In this document: in pieces, positions 1 to 11,149 of the stretch | How positions within the stretch are numbered: the first letter of the stretch is position 1 | How the letters are laid out: each line of letters begins with the position of its first letter | Assembly: GCA_036346225.1 (NCBI GenBank) | Contig: JARFIW010001491.1 | Location: forward strand, 1,550,001-1,614,000 | Source: Platerodrilus igneus | Lineage: Eukaryota > Arthropoda > Insecta > Coleoptera > Lycidae | Reading direction: 5' to 3' | Length of the DNA: 64,000 bases | Notes under the pieces: model-generated | What the model saw: the letters and a program-made list of their open reading frames with translations, nothing else | Databases searched by the model: none | Told to the model about the DNA's origin: nothing | Position numbers and translations under genes: made by a program

Positions 1-1046
1 TTTCTTGTTTGATAGTTTTCAACCATCCATATTCCATGCTCATAAATTATACGTATAAATGTCTGACATGTGAGCTGGAAGGTGGAATCTTGTAAAATGT
101 TTTTTGTTTAATTAACAACTTAAACGATAATATGTAATCAAATAACAAAACAAGTTAAAATGTTATGTAAATGTCCAAATGATTTAATTAGCAGTTACAA
201 AAATTGTTTAAAATGTTGTCTTCTCACAGATTATTGTGGCATTTCATGTTTTCAAAAACATATCGGAGTATATCTTTGTCCACTAACTCACACTGCCTCT
301 CAGTATAATTATGTAAATTGTAGTAGTAGACCGTGCGGACAAGGAAGAGAGCAACGTAAGTATTCTGCACTGATTACCACAACAGAAAAAGAAAAGACTG
401 CCGTGCTAACTAACCAGCCGCAGGATTTAGGAAGGGGGTCATAGGTAAAAGGAAAAACCTAAGATCTTTTCACCCCGCTGAAATAGAAGAAATTAATGGT
501 CAGTAAATAACATGAAAATGAAATAAATAAGGACAGTATGTTTGTTGTTAAACACTATAAATAAAAGAAAGCATAAAAAACAAAGACACACAGTAATGGT
601 ACAATGACGTTCTTTATTAAACAAAAACAATTAAAAATAATTTTGTGCGTCCATTACAGTAAATTATTGTGACGCAAACACCATTTAAGAGCACAAAAAA
701 TACTCAATTCGTAGTAAATCAAGACAATAACAGTATGCTTGTTGGCAACCATGCCGCAGCAGGATGTACATAATTGAAGGTGTAATTCAGGTAGCTGGGA
801 TTGAGTTCGTTGCGATAGAGACGGATACGTTTTTATTTGAAATTAGACAGTTAATGATGAATAATACAGAACTTAATTTTAAAAGGAAACCAAAGTAAGG
901 TGTTGTAATTTAATTGTTGTATTTGTATTTATAAATATTGTAATTACAATTTCTTAAAGCGATTCGTTCGCCACCAGCAATTGAGCGTTTTATTGTGAAC
1001 GTTGCTCTTAAAAGTTGATTTCCAACAACTCTTAAAAAATTGCATC
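1..1046. other. No supported gene
   Basis: This AT-rich stretch has a 94-codon open frame at 160-444 on the plus strand. It is cysteine-rich at its start but matches no family I recognise and shows no splice or domain structure. I do not call it a gene. Confidence 0.5.
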
Positions 1047-1367
1047 ATGAGCTATCATTTGGACGTCGAAAGATGCACTGCGTGCAAGAGACTTGATGAA
1101 GGGGATATGGTTCAATGCGACACCTACGGCAGATGGTTTCATTTCAACTGCACTGTTGTATTGACTGGTATTGCTGAACATGACTGGATTTATTCCGAAT
1201 ATTCTATAAAAACAGCCTGTAACGTGGAGATCCGTCAGTGGCAATCCGCTGATGTGCCTCTAGCCACATCAGAAACCCCATTTTACGTTACCAGTGATGC
1301 TCTATGTAGTGCACAAGTCGCCATTGTAAACACGCCTGTTACTGAATGTCTATTGAACATCAATTAA
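1047..1367 (+). pseudogene. PHD-finger fragment of a BEL/Pao-type gag
   Basis: The frame from the ATG at 1047 begins with a PHD-finger-like stretch: CTACKRLDEGDMVQCD, then RWFHFNC and HDWIYSEYS. Many insect BEL/Pao elements carry such a PHD finger at the N-terminus of gag, and the BEL element at 22.8-29.2 kb in this window has one with intact ligands. Here the second Cys of the CDxC pair and both Cys of the final pair appear as Tyr, so zinc binding should be lost. No gag body, protease or polymerase follows; the frame ends at 1367 without recognisable sequence. I read it as an isolated, decayed fragment. A host PHD protein exon is less likely because of the lost ligands. Confidence 0.5.
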
Positions 1368-1547
1368 TGCATCTTGATTTGTGATACCTTAAAAAAAGTA
1401 TGAACTGCTACGAATGCAAGCAAATGTGCACAATAAGGATTCGCATATTCCAATCGCCCCCTCCATTATGGAATAAACTGCTTGCATTGAACCCCCGATA
1501 GCGGTCGGTATTATTGCCTCTTTTCATGCATAAAATAAATGGTGTGC

Positions 1548-1800
1548 CTGGAAGACAAAGGCACACCACAGATAACCACACTGTTCGACGTTTCGTTCAC
1601 TAGTCCATCACGTGACGCAAAATGCCACTTCCTTCTGCACTCCGCATCTGTGCAATCTCTCGCGCCGACGCAACTGTCCCAAGTTATGGAAATACACGCA
1701 CAAGTATTTTTTAAAATATTGGCGCGATTTCAGTCACCTATTTAAAACTAAAATCAGAAATGTTTACATAGCCGATTTTCGGCATGTAACAGCCTTGAAG
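1548..1800. repeat. Old dispersed repeat, copy 1
   Basis: This block resembles 36748-36990 by eye. Shared landmarks in order are a GACTAGTCC-like site, a Cys/Pro-rich pyrimidine stretch, an ATGCA/ACACGCACAAG stretch, ATTGGCGCG, and a terminal TTTCGGCATGTAAC. Open frames of 66-68 codons fall inside it but do not look like proteins. The family is not recognised; it may be an LTR or MITE relic. Confidence 0.5.
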
Positions 1801-1809
1801 GTTGTAAGC

Positions 1810-3170
1810 TAGAATCGTACTATTGGTAGATCAGTGGTGATAAGTGACATTTTTTTGCACAGCAAATGTGGGAATTATAATTGGCAAGTGAATGAAGGCG
1901 CTAACAGTTTGTTTAAACGTTTAGAAAATATTTGATAATGAAGATTTGTATAATTGTGAGAAAAGTATAGTATTTCAGTCAAAAACCTTCCTATTGAGTA
2001 ATGCCTATCACAACTCACTCGTTGAATAATATACTATTTTTCATGACTATTTAGTAATACATTTCTTATTCATTTAAGATCGGGTGAATAATAGTACTCA
2101 TTCTGTAGGTGTCTATGAATCTATAATCCAATACCTCTATTCATTATAAAGGATAATTTCACGGAGGGTGTAATTTAGAAAAGTTTTATTTTAATCCATT
2201 TAAGGATAAACTTGTACATTTGAATGATTGTTTATCAATTGTACAATGAAATACACTAATATAATATAATAATAGCATTCCTATTAAAAGTGATATGTTT
2301 TGCATAGGTGTAGATGTGTGCACTCCAGCAGCAAAACAAATATCCAATGCATCTCTCTCTCCTCCGTGATACATTATACTGTTTCATCTTTTTGTTACCA
2401 AGCTGGGCTAGGTGGCATATTTTCCTATGTGTATTCAGGCATAAGCAATATCAGATCGATTTGTAAATTATGAATATTATATAGACAATATAATGCAAGT
2501 TATTGCATTATAGTTTCAAAAGATGTAATAGACATAAGAAAAGACATTTACTGCGTAATAAAATGTAATTTTTTGTCAAGAAATACTAACAGACATTAAA
2601 TTATTTGGTTGTATGAAGTGTTAAATCGATTGTATTAGAAATCTTGCACGTTCTACAACACAATACATATTGACATATATAACTTCATGATTTAAACAAT
2701 TTTTGTTGTTCTTTAAGTTTTTTCTTAATACATAATACAATTGATTGATAACGTTTTGACCTTTTTTCCAGATTTTAATTATATTTTTAATGCAACCCTA
2801 ATAAAAAATCAAATTTTAAATAATTATTTTTGTCAGTATACTACTGATCAAAATATCGAGATGACTTAATGTTATACCAAACTATTTTACAAGTTGTGTA
2901 AATACATGCAGTGATTATTAATTACTGTATTATTTTATATCTATTTATAAATTATTATCACTTCCAATGATCCATCAAAATGTATATTATTTTATACTTA
3001 TATTTGTAATAAACTATTCTATACATTCTTATATTTTTTAAATTTTACAATTATAGTATTTTTTTGTATAAATTGATAGCTACAAATCCGCTATAGCTGT
3101 TGCTATTGTAACACCTTTTGGTGTGGCATTGACCAGAATTATACATCAGAATGTAAAATAAAGGTTTGAA
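1810..3170. other. AT-rich stretch, nothing recognised
   Basis: I see no domain-bearing frame and no clear repeat boundary. The 62-codon minus-strand frame at 2186-2374 has no recognisable content. Confidence 0.5.
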
Positions 3171-3270
3171 TACACAAAAGATAATTGATGTGCACACTGT
3201 GGCATGACATCTTCAAATATCTTATGATCGACAGGTCCTACAGTGCGAGATCATTCGATGGACAGGTACA
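3171..3270. repeat. Dispersed repeat shared with 55860 and 58520
   Basis: The stretch starting TACACAAAAGATAAT and continuing through a GTGCACACTGTGGCATGACATC-like region and a GACAGG motif resembles 55860-55970, which is duplicated near 58520. In the other copies it lies directly 5' of a non-LTR reverse transcriptase fragment. Divergence is considerable. The repeat family is unknown. Confidence 0.4.
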
Positions 3271-3848
3271 AGGTGTTTACATTTAAAGGTTATTAAGACT
3301 ACAATATGTATATTCGAGACGTGCAGTAGGTAATTTGCATAATTCTTGTAGATACTAGAAATTTTTGAGAGCAATTAAAATGTGTATAAATTTGCAGCTG
3401 TAGATGTTGCAAGTCTGTCCAAATCGCAGCTTTGATTGTAATACTTGTCCTAATGTAAAACGTTGATGCAATATGTTTTAGTTCAAAGTTTAAAAAATGT
3501 GACATAAATTTCTCTGTACTATCGATATAAATTAGATTGGATATAAATTATTGTAGTGATAAAATAATAATTAGTGCTTCGTGTATAAATTAATTGTAGT
3601 GCTTTGATATTAAATTAATTAAGAAGTACAATCGTATTTTAAGAAGATTATATTTGTACTGTTAGTTAAAGCTCTGAAAATAAATAGTTGGGTGAGCTTT
3701 TAGAAATTTTGCAGTACTGTTAGTTGCTGAAAAAGGCTTGTATAACCAGTTTGAAAATAAAGAACTGTTGTTATTGCAAATACAGTTTTTGGTACATTGG
3801 TATCAGCTGTGTGATTTAAAGACTTGAACGACTTCTATTCGCATGCTA

Positions 3849-4681
3849 ATGCATAGCGAAATTTTGTCTTTTTTGAATAACTTCAAGTCAGGCATGGAAG
3901 AACATGCAGAGAAACAAGACCAAAACTCTGCAAGTCTTGTAGCAAAGTTAGAAGAAAATATGGAAAAACAAGAATGAACTGCCGCAAAACTTTAAGAAAC
4001 TAGACTGCAGCAAAGTTAGAAAAAAATAATGCGAATTTTTCAGAAAAATTAGATCAAAACGCAAATGCCGATGAGTAATTGAAAGATGAGTTTATAAAAG
4101 AAAATGCTAAATCCTAAACGAAACTTCCACAGAGCATGCAAACACTGGATGTCAAATTTTCTGATGGCTTACAGACATTGAATGCAAAGTTCTTTGAAAA
4201 TTCGCGAATAATGGAAGAAAAGGTGCAGGAGATGGAAGAATGGGTTAAGTTCCTAACGGTGCAGGTACCAGAGCCCTCGGTGTCAGTGATAAAACAGCAC
4301 GCTCCAGAATTTAAGAATATCGGAGAATGCGAACAGATGTCAAGGTTCAGAGCAAAAGCACCCACATTTGATGGGAAGTCACCTTGGCAGACATATTTTA
4401 AACAATTTGAGGCTGTTTTGAGAGCTAACAGTTGTAACGATGGTGGAGCCTTGAATGTTCTACAGACCATACTAGATCTTGACCAAAGAAGCTACGGCAC
4501 CTTAACAAAAGCTGGAGTGAGGTACGGTGATTCTCATCAAGTCGGAAAACTAAGGGGGGTGGGTCGACAGGAAGGGGTGAAATTCGACCTGCACCATCCG
4601 CATCGCATGACTAAGCATGCAGATAGCAAATACACATATGGACAGTTTGACAGCAAGACTGTCAATTTCTTGGTTCACTAG
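3849..4681 (+). pseudogene. gag: Ty3/gypsy-type gag remnant
   Basis: The first part is a coiled-coil-like, Glu/Lys-rich stretch containing several stops. From 4136 an open frame of 181 codons follows. It contains a helical segment and then RAKAPTFDGKSPWQTYFKQF, which matches the 'PTFDGK.SW..Y...FE' signature at the start of the capsid in insect gypsy gag proteins. The frame then drifts out of gag homology at about residue 110, pointing to a frame change. No zinc knuckle is visible. It lies just upstream of the protease and reverse transcriptase remnants on the same strand, as expected for gag. It is dead because of stops upstream and the short capsid. Confidence 0.6.
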
Positions 4682-5169
4682 AACAATTGCTAATCCTTAT
4701 ATAGTGCATGACAGTGGCAAAGTGTCACCTGCAACGGTGTGTCTTCGAACCGTGGCTGGTGAGAAAATTCAAATACATGGAGTACTAGATGTACAAATTG
4801 GAATTGGGAGAAAGATGTGATCATCAGGTAATAATAACGAACATCACCGAAGAAGTTATCTTGGGAATGGATATCTTGAAGAGGTACGGATTCCATTAGA
4901 TATGAAAGAGGATGTCTGAGAGTAGGGAACAAGGAAGTTCCATTTTGCGAAACAGACGACATGTCTGTGGGAGTTTAACGGACGACGTTGTCCTACCTGG
5001 AAGTACAGAAAGTGTGGTGAAGGAACACTTGAATGCTCTCCGGGAACCTTTTGTGTGTGCTATTGAACTCATTAGTGACGAATCATCTGGAAAGGACCTG
5101 CTTATAGGGAAGTTTCTGACCAAAGTGACGAATTGTGTACCTATTAGGATCTTAAATGTTAATGACTAA
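4617..5169 (+). pseudogene. Ty3/gypsy-type protease remnant
   Basis: Two overlapping frames keep recognisable retropepsin pieces. One contains TVCLRTVAGEKIQIHG, typical of the flap and following strand. Shortly after, the nucleotides near 4860 encode the conserved ILGMD motif and KRYG in another frame. The catalytic Asp-Thr/Ser-Gly triplet is not visible and the expected position (about 4660-4680) reads into a stop. The 85-codon frame at 4912-5169 is the protease-RT linker in the style of insect gypsy polyproteins. The order gag, protease, RT is intact, but several frame changes make this non-functional. Confidence 0.5.
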
Positions 5170-5579
5170 AATTATTTTCCATTATATGTATTGTAAAAGT
5201 TCACTTGTTCAATAATGTTTCTCTTCTTATTATATATTCTTATGGAAATTAAATTAAAATTAATAAATTAATCATATTGGGATGAAAAAGAATACACACA
5301 ACGATTGGGTGGTGTTCTTCAGTCGTTCACCTGGTGGGATGTGCCAGTGCTGAGAAAGAACCACACAACAAAGCGTATTCTCCAAAGTTATTGGACTAGT
5401 TAACAAAACCGTGCCAGCATCTTGAACAACAACAACTGGCCAGACTTAAGAACTTGATCCGACGGTACTTGAACGTGATCACGGTTGATGACAGTTGATC
5501 AGGAAAGACCGCAGTACTTAAGTATAGTATCGATACAGGAGAAGTCAATAGGACAGCAACCGAGAAGGAACCCATTAAT

Positions 5580-6660
5580 CAAACACGAGGTCGAAAAAAT
5601 TATTGTAGATATGGAGGGGCAAGGAGTGATTGGGCAATCTGATAGTCCTTGAGCATCACCTGTTGTGCTTGTTAAGAAAAAGGATGGGTCAACAAGAATT
5701 TTGTGTAGACTACAGGCGATTAAATGACGTGACCTAAAATATAGCTACCCACTTCCAAGAATTGACGACACTCTACATACACCTTCAGGGTCGCGGCAAT
5801 TTGTATTTTAAGAGTGCCTACTGGCAAGTAGATATGAAACCCAAAGATCGAGCAAAGACTGATTTCACCATTGGTAGTGGTCTATAACAATTTACAGTAG
5901 TGCCATTTGGACTTTGCAACGTACTTGCCATCTTCGAGCATTTAATGGATAACATCTTGCATGGACTATCGTGGAAAACGTGTGTGGTATATTTGGATGA
6001 CGTGATAGTGATTGGAAAGTCGTTTAGAAAACACTTTGGCAATTTGAAAGGAAGTGCTTCGAAGACTCAGAGAAATCAATCTGAAGCTGTGTCCAAAGAA
6101 GTGCCATCTACTAGGCGAAGATATGAAATACCTAGGGCACGTAGTTTCATACAACAGAGTCAGACCAGTCCCAGATAAGATTAAAGTGGTACAAGAGTGG
6201 CCAGCGCCAAAAGACAAACATCAGTTATGTAGCTTTCTGTGGTTGTACACTTACTATAGAAGATTTGTTTTTGGGTTTGCGAATATTGCCAATTTCTTGA
6301 AGCTGGGCGTGATTATGTTTGGTATGTAGATCGCCAAAATGCGTTTCAACAACTAAGGAATTTAGTACCAACAGCTCCGACCTTAAGTTATTCTCAATTC
6401 GAAGGCAAATTCATCTTGGATACAAATGCTAGCAGTGTTGCCATCTGAAGTGTACTATCCCAGAAGCAAGACAAACAAGAAAGGGTCATCGGTTACTTTA
6501 GCAAGGTGCTCTTGAGACCAGAACGAAACTATTGTGTTACTAGAAAAGAACTATTGGCAGTGGTGAAATTCGTAGAACACTTTTATAAATACCTGTATTG
6601 GAGAAAATTTTATCCTGAAAACCGACCACGCCGCCCTGAAGTAGCTATTACAGTTTAGTA
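5580..6660 (+). pseudogene. pol: Ty3/gypsy reverse transcriptase and RNase H remnant
   Basis: The finger region is visible near 5650-5700 (SPVVLVKKKDGSTRI). The palm contains PFGLCNVLAIFEHLMDNIL at about 5900 and the catalytic YLDD box at about 5990. The connection domain is in another frame (KYLGHVVSYNRVRPVPDKI, then a degenerate FLGL.YYRRF). RNase H follows at about 6400-6660, with YFSKVLLRPERNYCVTRKEL and the ELLAVV helix. The pieces alternate among all three plus-strand frames and contain many stops. The YLDD box is kept but the enzyme cannot be made as one chain. The family assignment to Ty3/gypsy is secure; the clade is not. Confidence 0.75.
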
Positions 6661-6689
6661 CCCCAAAGGGCAAGTTGCCAAATGGATTG

Positions 6690-7370
6690 AAAGACTCCAT
6701 GAATATGACCGACATAATACACAATACTGGTACAAGTCACCATAATGCGGATTCACTTTCGTGATAGCTTTACCCCAAAGATTGTAGCCATTGTTCACAG
6801 TTAGATTCAAGGTGTGATCTACTTGGTTGGACCACCGTAATCAACGATGATTGGCAGCCTTTACAGATGCGAATGGAACAGGAGCATGACAAATACCTAG
6901 GTGTCATTCTGGATTGGAAAGCCAGAGGAGAACGCCCATCGTAGTAGGAATTAGCCAATTGAGTAGCACCCTGAAGTCGTACTGGGCAGAATGAAATTTC
7001 TTCAAAGTAGAGAATGGTATCTTGGTGCCATTGGTAGCAATGGACTATTTTACGAAGTGGACCAAAGCGCATGCCATACCATACTAAGAAATCGTCGCTG
7101 ACATGCTGGTAAAGGAACTGTTATGCTATTTTGGAGTTCCTGTGGAGTTGCAAGTCGACCAGGGCAGAAATTTTGAATCAGCATTGTTTCAAGAGGTTTA
7201 TCAGTTGCTAGGGTTGAGGAAGACCCCGAACAACACCATTGCATACATAAATCGATTGGTATAGTAGAGCGCATGAACCACATCTTGGGCAAGTACCTTT
7301 CCAAAGTGGTCTCCCAACATCAGAGAGGCTGGCACCAATATTTGCATCTATTTGCATTGGTCTGAATTTT
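6690..7370 (+). pseudogene. Ty3/gypsy integrase remnant
   Basis: The DDE core survives in pieces, with LVAMDYFTKWTKAHAIPY encoded at about 7029. This is followed by a stretch resembling the second catalytic strand (YFGVPVELQVDQGRNFESAL), where the usual D.G..F is kept, and then a degenerate RMNHILGKYL helix. Multiple stops and frame changes break it. The minus-strand open frames at 6770-7304 are shadows. Homology fades at about 7370, just before copia-type sequence begins. Confidence 0.6.
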
Positions 7371-7414
7371 TTCAATTAAAGTACTGTAAAGTACAGATAA
7401 AGTACTGAATTTTT

Positions 7415-8640
7415 ATTCAGATGTTCGAGTAGACACCTTGTTGTTAAACATTCCACATTACGATTATTAGTTGCAATAGGATTAGAGCTAAATATGGATA
7501 TTGAACATATCGATGTTACTATTGCTTTTCTAAATGGCGAATTAAATGAGACAATTTATATGAAGCAACCATTGGGTTTTACTTATGATGGAGAACGTAC
7601 TGTTTGTTTACTAGAAAGGGGTATTTATGGATCAAAACAAGCAAGTAAATCGTGGAATTAAAAAGTTCTTTCTAGTATTGGTTTTAAACAGTCAGGGTGT
7701 GAAAAAATGCGTTTATACAAAAACTGAGAATGGAAAAAATTGCTCTGTACATCGATGATTTCTTTGTTTTCAGTAATGATGATACACTAAAAATGAATCT
7801 GTACTAAGAGTCAATTAAAAACTTTTGAGATCAAAATGCTTGGACCAGTAAAACAATGTCTTGGCATGAAAGTTATTTGGGATCGTGAGAAAGGGCATTT
7901 GATACTTTTTCAATAAAAATATATAAAAAATCTATTAAATAAATTTCAGACATCAAATAGCAAATCCATTACCACTCTAATGGATGCGAGTTGTAAACTA
8001 ACAAAATTAGAAATTTGTGATACCAAGTATCCTTATCAACAGTTGATAGGTAGTCTTATGTATCTTTATGTTTATACAAGACCTGATATTTCTTACACCT
8101 GTAGTAAACTCAGCCTGTTTAACAATGAATTAAATAAAGAGCATTGGGTCGCGGCAAAAAGGGTCTTACAGCATCTATCAGGTACTTTGGACCATGGATT
8201 ACTAATTAAAAAAGGTGGAAATAATATAGAAATTTTCACAGAGGCAGATTGGGCGGGTGATATTAGTGACAGAAAATTCTACACGGGACTTGTAGTGAAA
8301 TTTGGTCAGTCTGTTATTAATTGGGAATCCAGAAAACAACAAACTGCATGCTCGAGCACAGAAGCTGAATATTACAGTCTAGATAGTGCTACAAAGGAAG
8401 CATACTTTATTAAAAATTTTCTGCATGACCTATGGCATATTGATAGCCCGATTACTATTTATAACAATCAAAGTGCACACAAAATAGTCGAAAATTTACA
8501 ACCGCATAGGCGTACTAAACACATAGATGTATGCCACCATTTTGTAAGAAATGCAGTTGAAGATTTAATTCTAATCAAATACAAAAGAACTGATGATAGT
8601 TAGCTGATTTATTTACGAAAGCATTAAATCAAATCTAACA
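7415..8640 (+). pseudogene. pol: 3' half of a Ty1/copia pol (RT and RNase H)
   Basis: The frame from about 7415 encodes the copia RT palm (MDIEHIDVTIAFLNGEL, then a degenerate GLKQAP-like YGSKQASKSWN) and a YIDD catalytic box at about 7745. Stops and a frame change lie between 7660 and 7980. From 7980 to 8603 a 207-codon open frame holds the C-terminal RT/RNase H part: YPYQQLIGSLMYL, RPDISYTCSKLS, the RNase H strand ADWAGD, and STEAEYYSLDSATKEA. It also has the final HIDVCHHFVRNAVE, characteristic of copia. The downstream LADLFTKAL-like ending is broken by a stop. gag, protease and integrase of this element are missing; gypsy-type sequence ends about 45 bp upstream. Confidence 0.85.
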
Positions 8641-9010
8641 TTCAAAGCATGTAAAAGAATTAGGACTTGTAGATTATGAGATATACTCGAGTAAGAGAAA
8701 GTGTTAAAACATATATATTCCTGTAGTCAATGTATAGATTAGCATTGTAATTAATTTGTTATTTTGTTGTTTATATAGGCATTGATACATATATAGCTTA
8801 AAAATTACAACTGTCAACATCTTTCAAGGAATATACTTATATTATTAATTTACTGTTATTTATTGTGTGTTCTCTCACCTCTTACACATAATCCTAGTGT
8901 TAAAAATATAATACTTGTATTGTTAGCAATTAGTTCTGAAAATAAAGCGTTGTAAGAGCTTTTAGCATTACATTGTAACTACGAGTTGATGACAAGGCTT
9001 AAATACTCAT
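8641..9010 (+). repeat. Possible 3' LTR of the copia fragment
   Basis: This non-coding AT-rich stretch directly follows the copia RNase H frame. Its part near 8915-8990 (TTCTGAAAATAAAG, then GAGCTTTTAG and an AAGGCTT block) resembles 3655-3755 upstream of the gypsy-type gag. That would fit a pair of diverged LTRs bracketing 3.6-9.0 kb. I could not fix the ends or a target duplication. Confidence 0.3.
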
Positions 9011-10803
9011 GCTTTTACTGATGGTAATGTATATCATTTAAAATACATTAACTATATTTATGATATTGTTGTATATATATTTTCTATTACATTCAAATTT
9101 AAAGAATGTCATGGAAAATTTAAGTCAAGTTGACGGCCACTAGAAAAGTGCTTAGGTAGCGGCTTTTGGGTTGGGGGTGGTGACAACTTTTGCTCCGGCT
9201 TAGTCAGGGTGAGACTCTAATTCAGGGTAGATCAGAAAATCTACTGCACCGATTATATTAATAAGGGTTAGTATTGAATCAGAGCCTGGACAGGGAATGC
9301 CAAGGCGCCAGGAACTGATAACAATTAAGGAGCGTATGAAACCTAAAGTCCTAGTTCCAACAGACTTCGAAGGAACCCCCTTCCAGATCATAAATATAAA
9401 ACACGCAACTTCACAAAATAACTATCTTTAATATCGCATCGGAACACAAAAACAATTAATAACAAAAATTCCAAATACCAGTTGAATTTCAATATTACAT
9501 CAATTATGATTAACACAAGAATAGAAAATACAAAATTAGTAAATATTACTGTAAGGAACCCCGCACGAGTGCATATCAGGGAAGAAGAATTTTTAATTTC
9601 TCACTCACTTTAAAGTTATTTATTACTCACGTACTCATATACCCTTGGCCAAGAAAGCATGTAGCAGTACATAAAATGCACCATAAATTAAGTGCTAGGT
9701 GTTCTAACCTCAATTTCAAATAAGCACCTCGTGGGAGCAATCTCTAACAATAGTGTAAATATTAGATACCTTAACGTACTGTTGAAATATTTCACAATTA
9801 TCTCAATGAATCACCCTAGGCAGTAAAGAGGGTGCCTAGAAATATACTAAATGTTGATTTTTAAATATTAAATTTTGTATATCAGTATTACAGAATTTTG
9901 AATGAAGTAGATGTACTTCTTATGAACAGCAATGGCTCAAATTATTAATATTAAGTACTAGTAAAGGAAAATAATAAAACCACAATGGCACCAAATAAGC
10001 ACAAACACTAACAACGAACAATAAATACATGGAATAATCTTACTCAATGATTAGCTTCTGTACGTAGTTATCTCACATCAAAGGTCGTCGAAGTCCTAGG
10101 CTGCTGGAATGGTAACCCAGAGTAACGACAGCTGGTCGGCAACGCCAATAAATGATAAATAATAAAGTTGATAGTGCGACAACGTTCTTGAGATAAAGGA
10201 AACAGGAACATAAACAGAATGAAGAGCATACATATAACGCACAATGAAAAGGCATAGGGAGGAAAAAGAAGAACCCACGTAAGTGGGTCAATTAAATGTG
10301 CACTAATTGATTTAGAGATAACAGACCGTTACAATATTTAGATTTCAATAACGAACATCTGCACCAATTATGAACGATGATGATGAATTTAAATCCACTA
10401 CAAGTGAAAATCGAAGCTTGCAAAAGGTATTCTAGAACCATAAAACCAAAATTGCCAAACTCCAATAATTATTTGTCGGTTCTACCTAAATCCGTAATCA
10501 ATACATTTATATCGGCAGAATCCAACTTTCGCCAACAACGATCGAAATAAGAATGCCTCTTATCCACAAGGACAAAAGCAAAGTACAGCTTATTATCATA
10601 TTTGTAATTTCAAATGCAGATAAGTAACGTAAATTTGAGTATACGGCAATAACTTGTAATTATGAAGGTTAACACAAATGAAGCGCAAAGGTAACAACGA
10701 TATAGATAGCAGGACAATGCTATCAGCAGACAATTGAATTTAGAAATATTATATAAATAGAATGCTGACACAGAAATGTCGACCGGAAAGTTACTAGAAT
10801 AAT
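9011..10803. other. Unassigned stretch
   Basis: The part from about 9125 to 9400 is less AT-rich and has a 63-codon minus-strand frame, which suggests a transposon remnant that I cannot name. The rest is AT-rich, and the minus-strand frames at 10073-10291 are low-complexity hydrophobic translations. No gene is supported. Confidence 0.4.
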
Positions 10804-10808
10804 GTAAT

Positions 10809-11051
10809 TGTTGGAAATTTTTCTGTTTTCCAAAGTTCCCGTTTACTGAGTAAAGTCACAATGCTTACTTCACACAGAAAAGCAACACACATGGTTTGTC
10901 TATTTTATTATAAAAATAATAAAGCACAAGTAATTGTAATGGCAAAAACTAAAACTTCAAAATTCTGACTGCTACAGCAACTGACTCACTGATCCTTTTA
11001 TTTTTAACCGGCCACCTGAATGCTTAATATAAATATGAATTTAGTCCAACA
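10809..11051 (-). repeat. 3' LTR of copia copy A
   Basis: Direct repeat of 15202-15441. It differs by, for example, an extra block near the AAAACTAAAAC stretch and a missing CAG near ACACAC. It is preceded by the GTAAT duplication. Confidence 0.95.
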
Positions 11052-11149
11052 CTCTCCCTAAATGAATGTTTTTCATATATGGTCTAAAGTAACAAACATA
11101 CAAATATTCCAGACAAACAAAAGAACTTCTGGAATTGTAATATTATAAT

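Noticed and set aside
160..444. 94-codon Cys-rich frame as a small gene
   Set aside because: No signal peptide, no domain and no splice context; the Cys spacing fits no family I know.
10073..10291. Hydrophobic minus-strand frames as a membrane protein
   Set aside because: Two overlapping frames of low-complexity Phe/Leu/Ser translation in AT-rich DNA; typical of chance.
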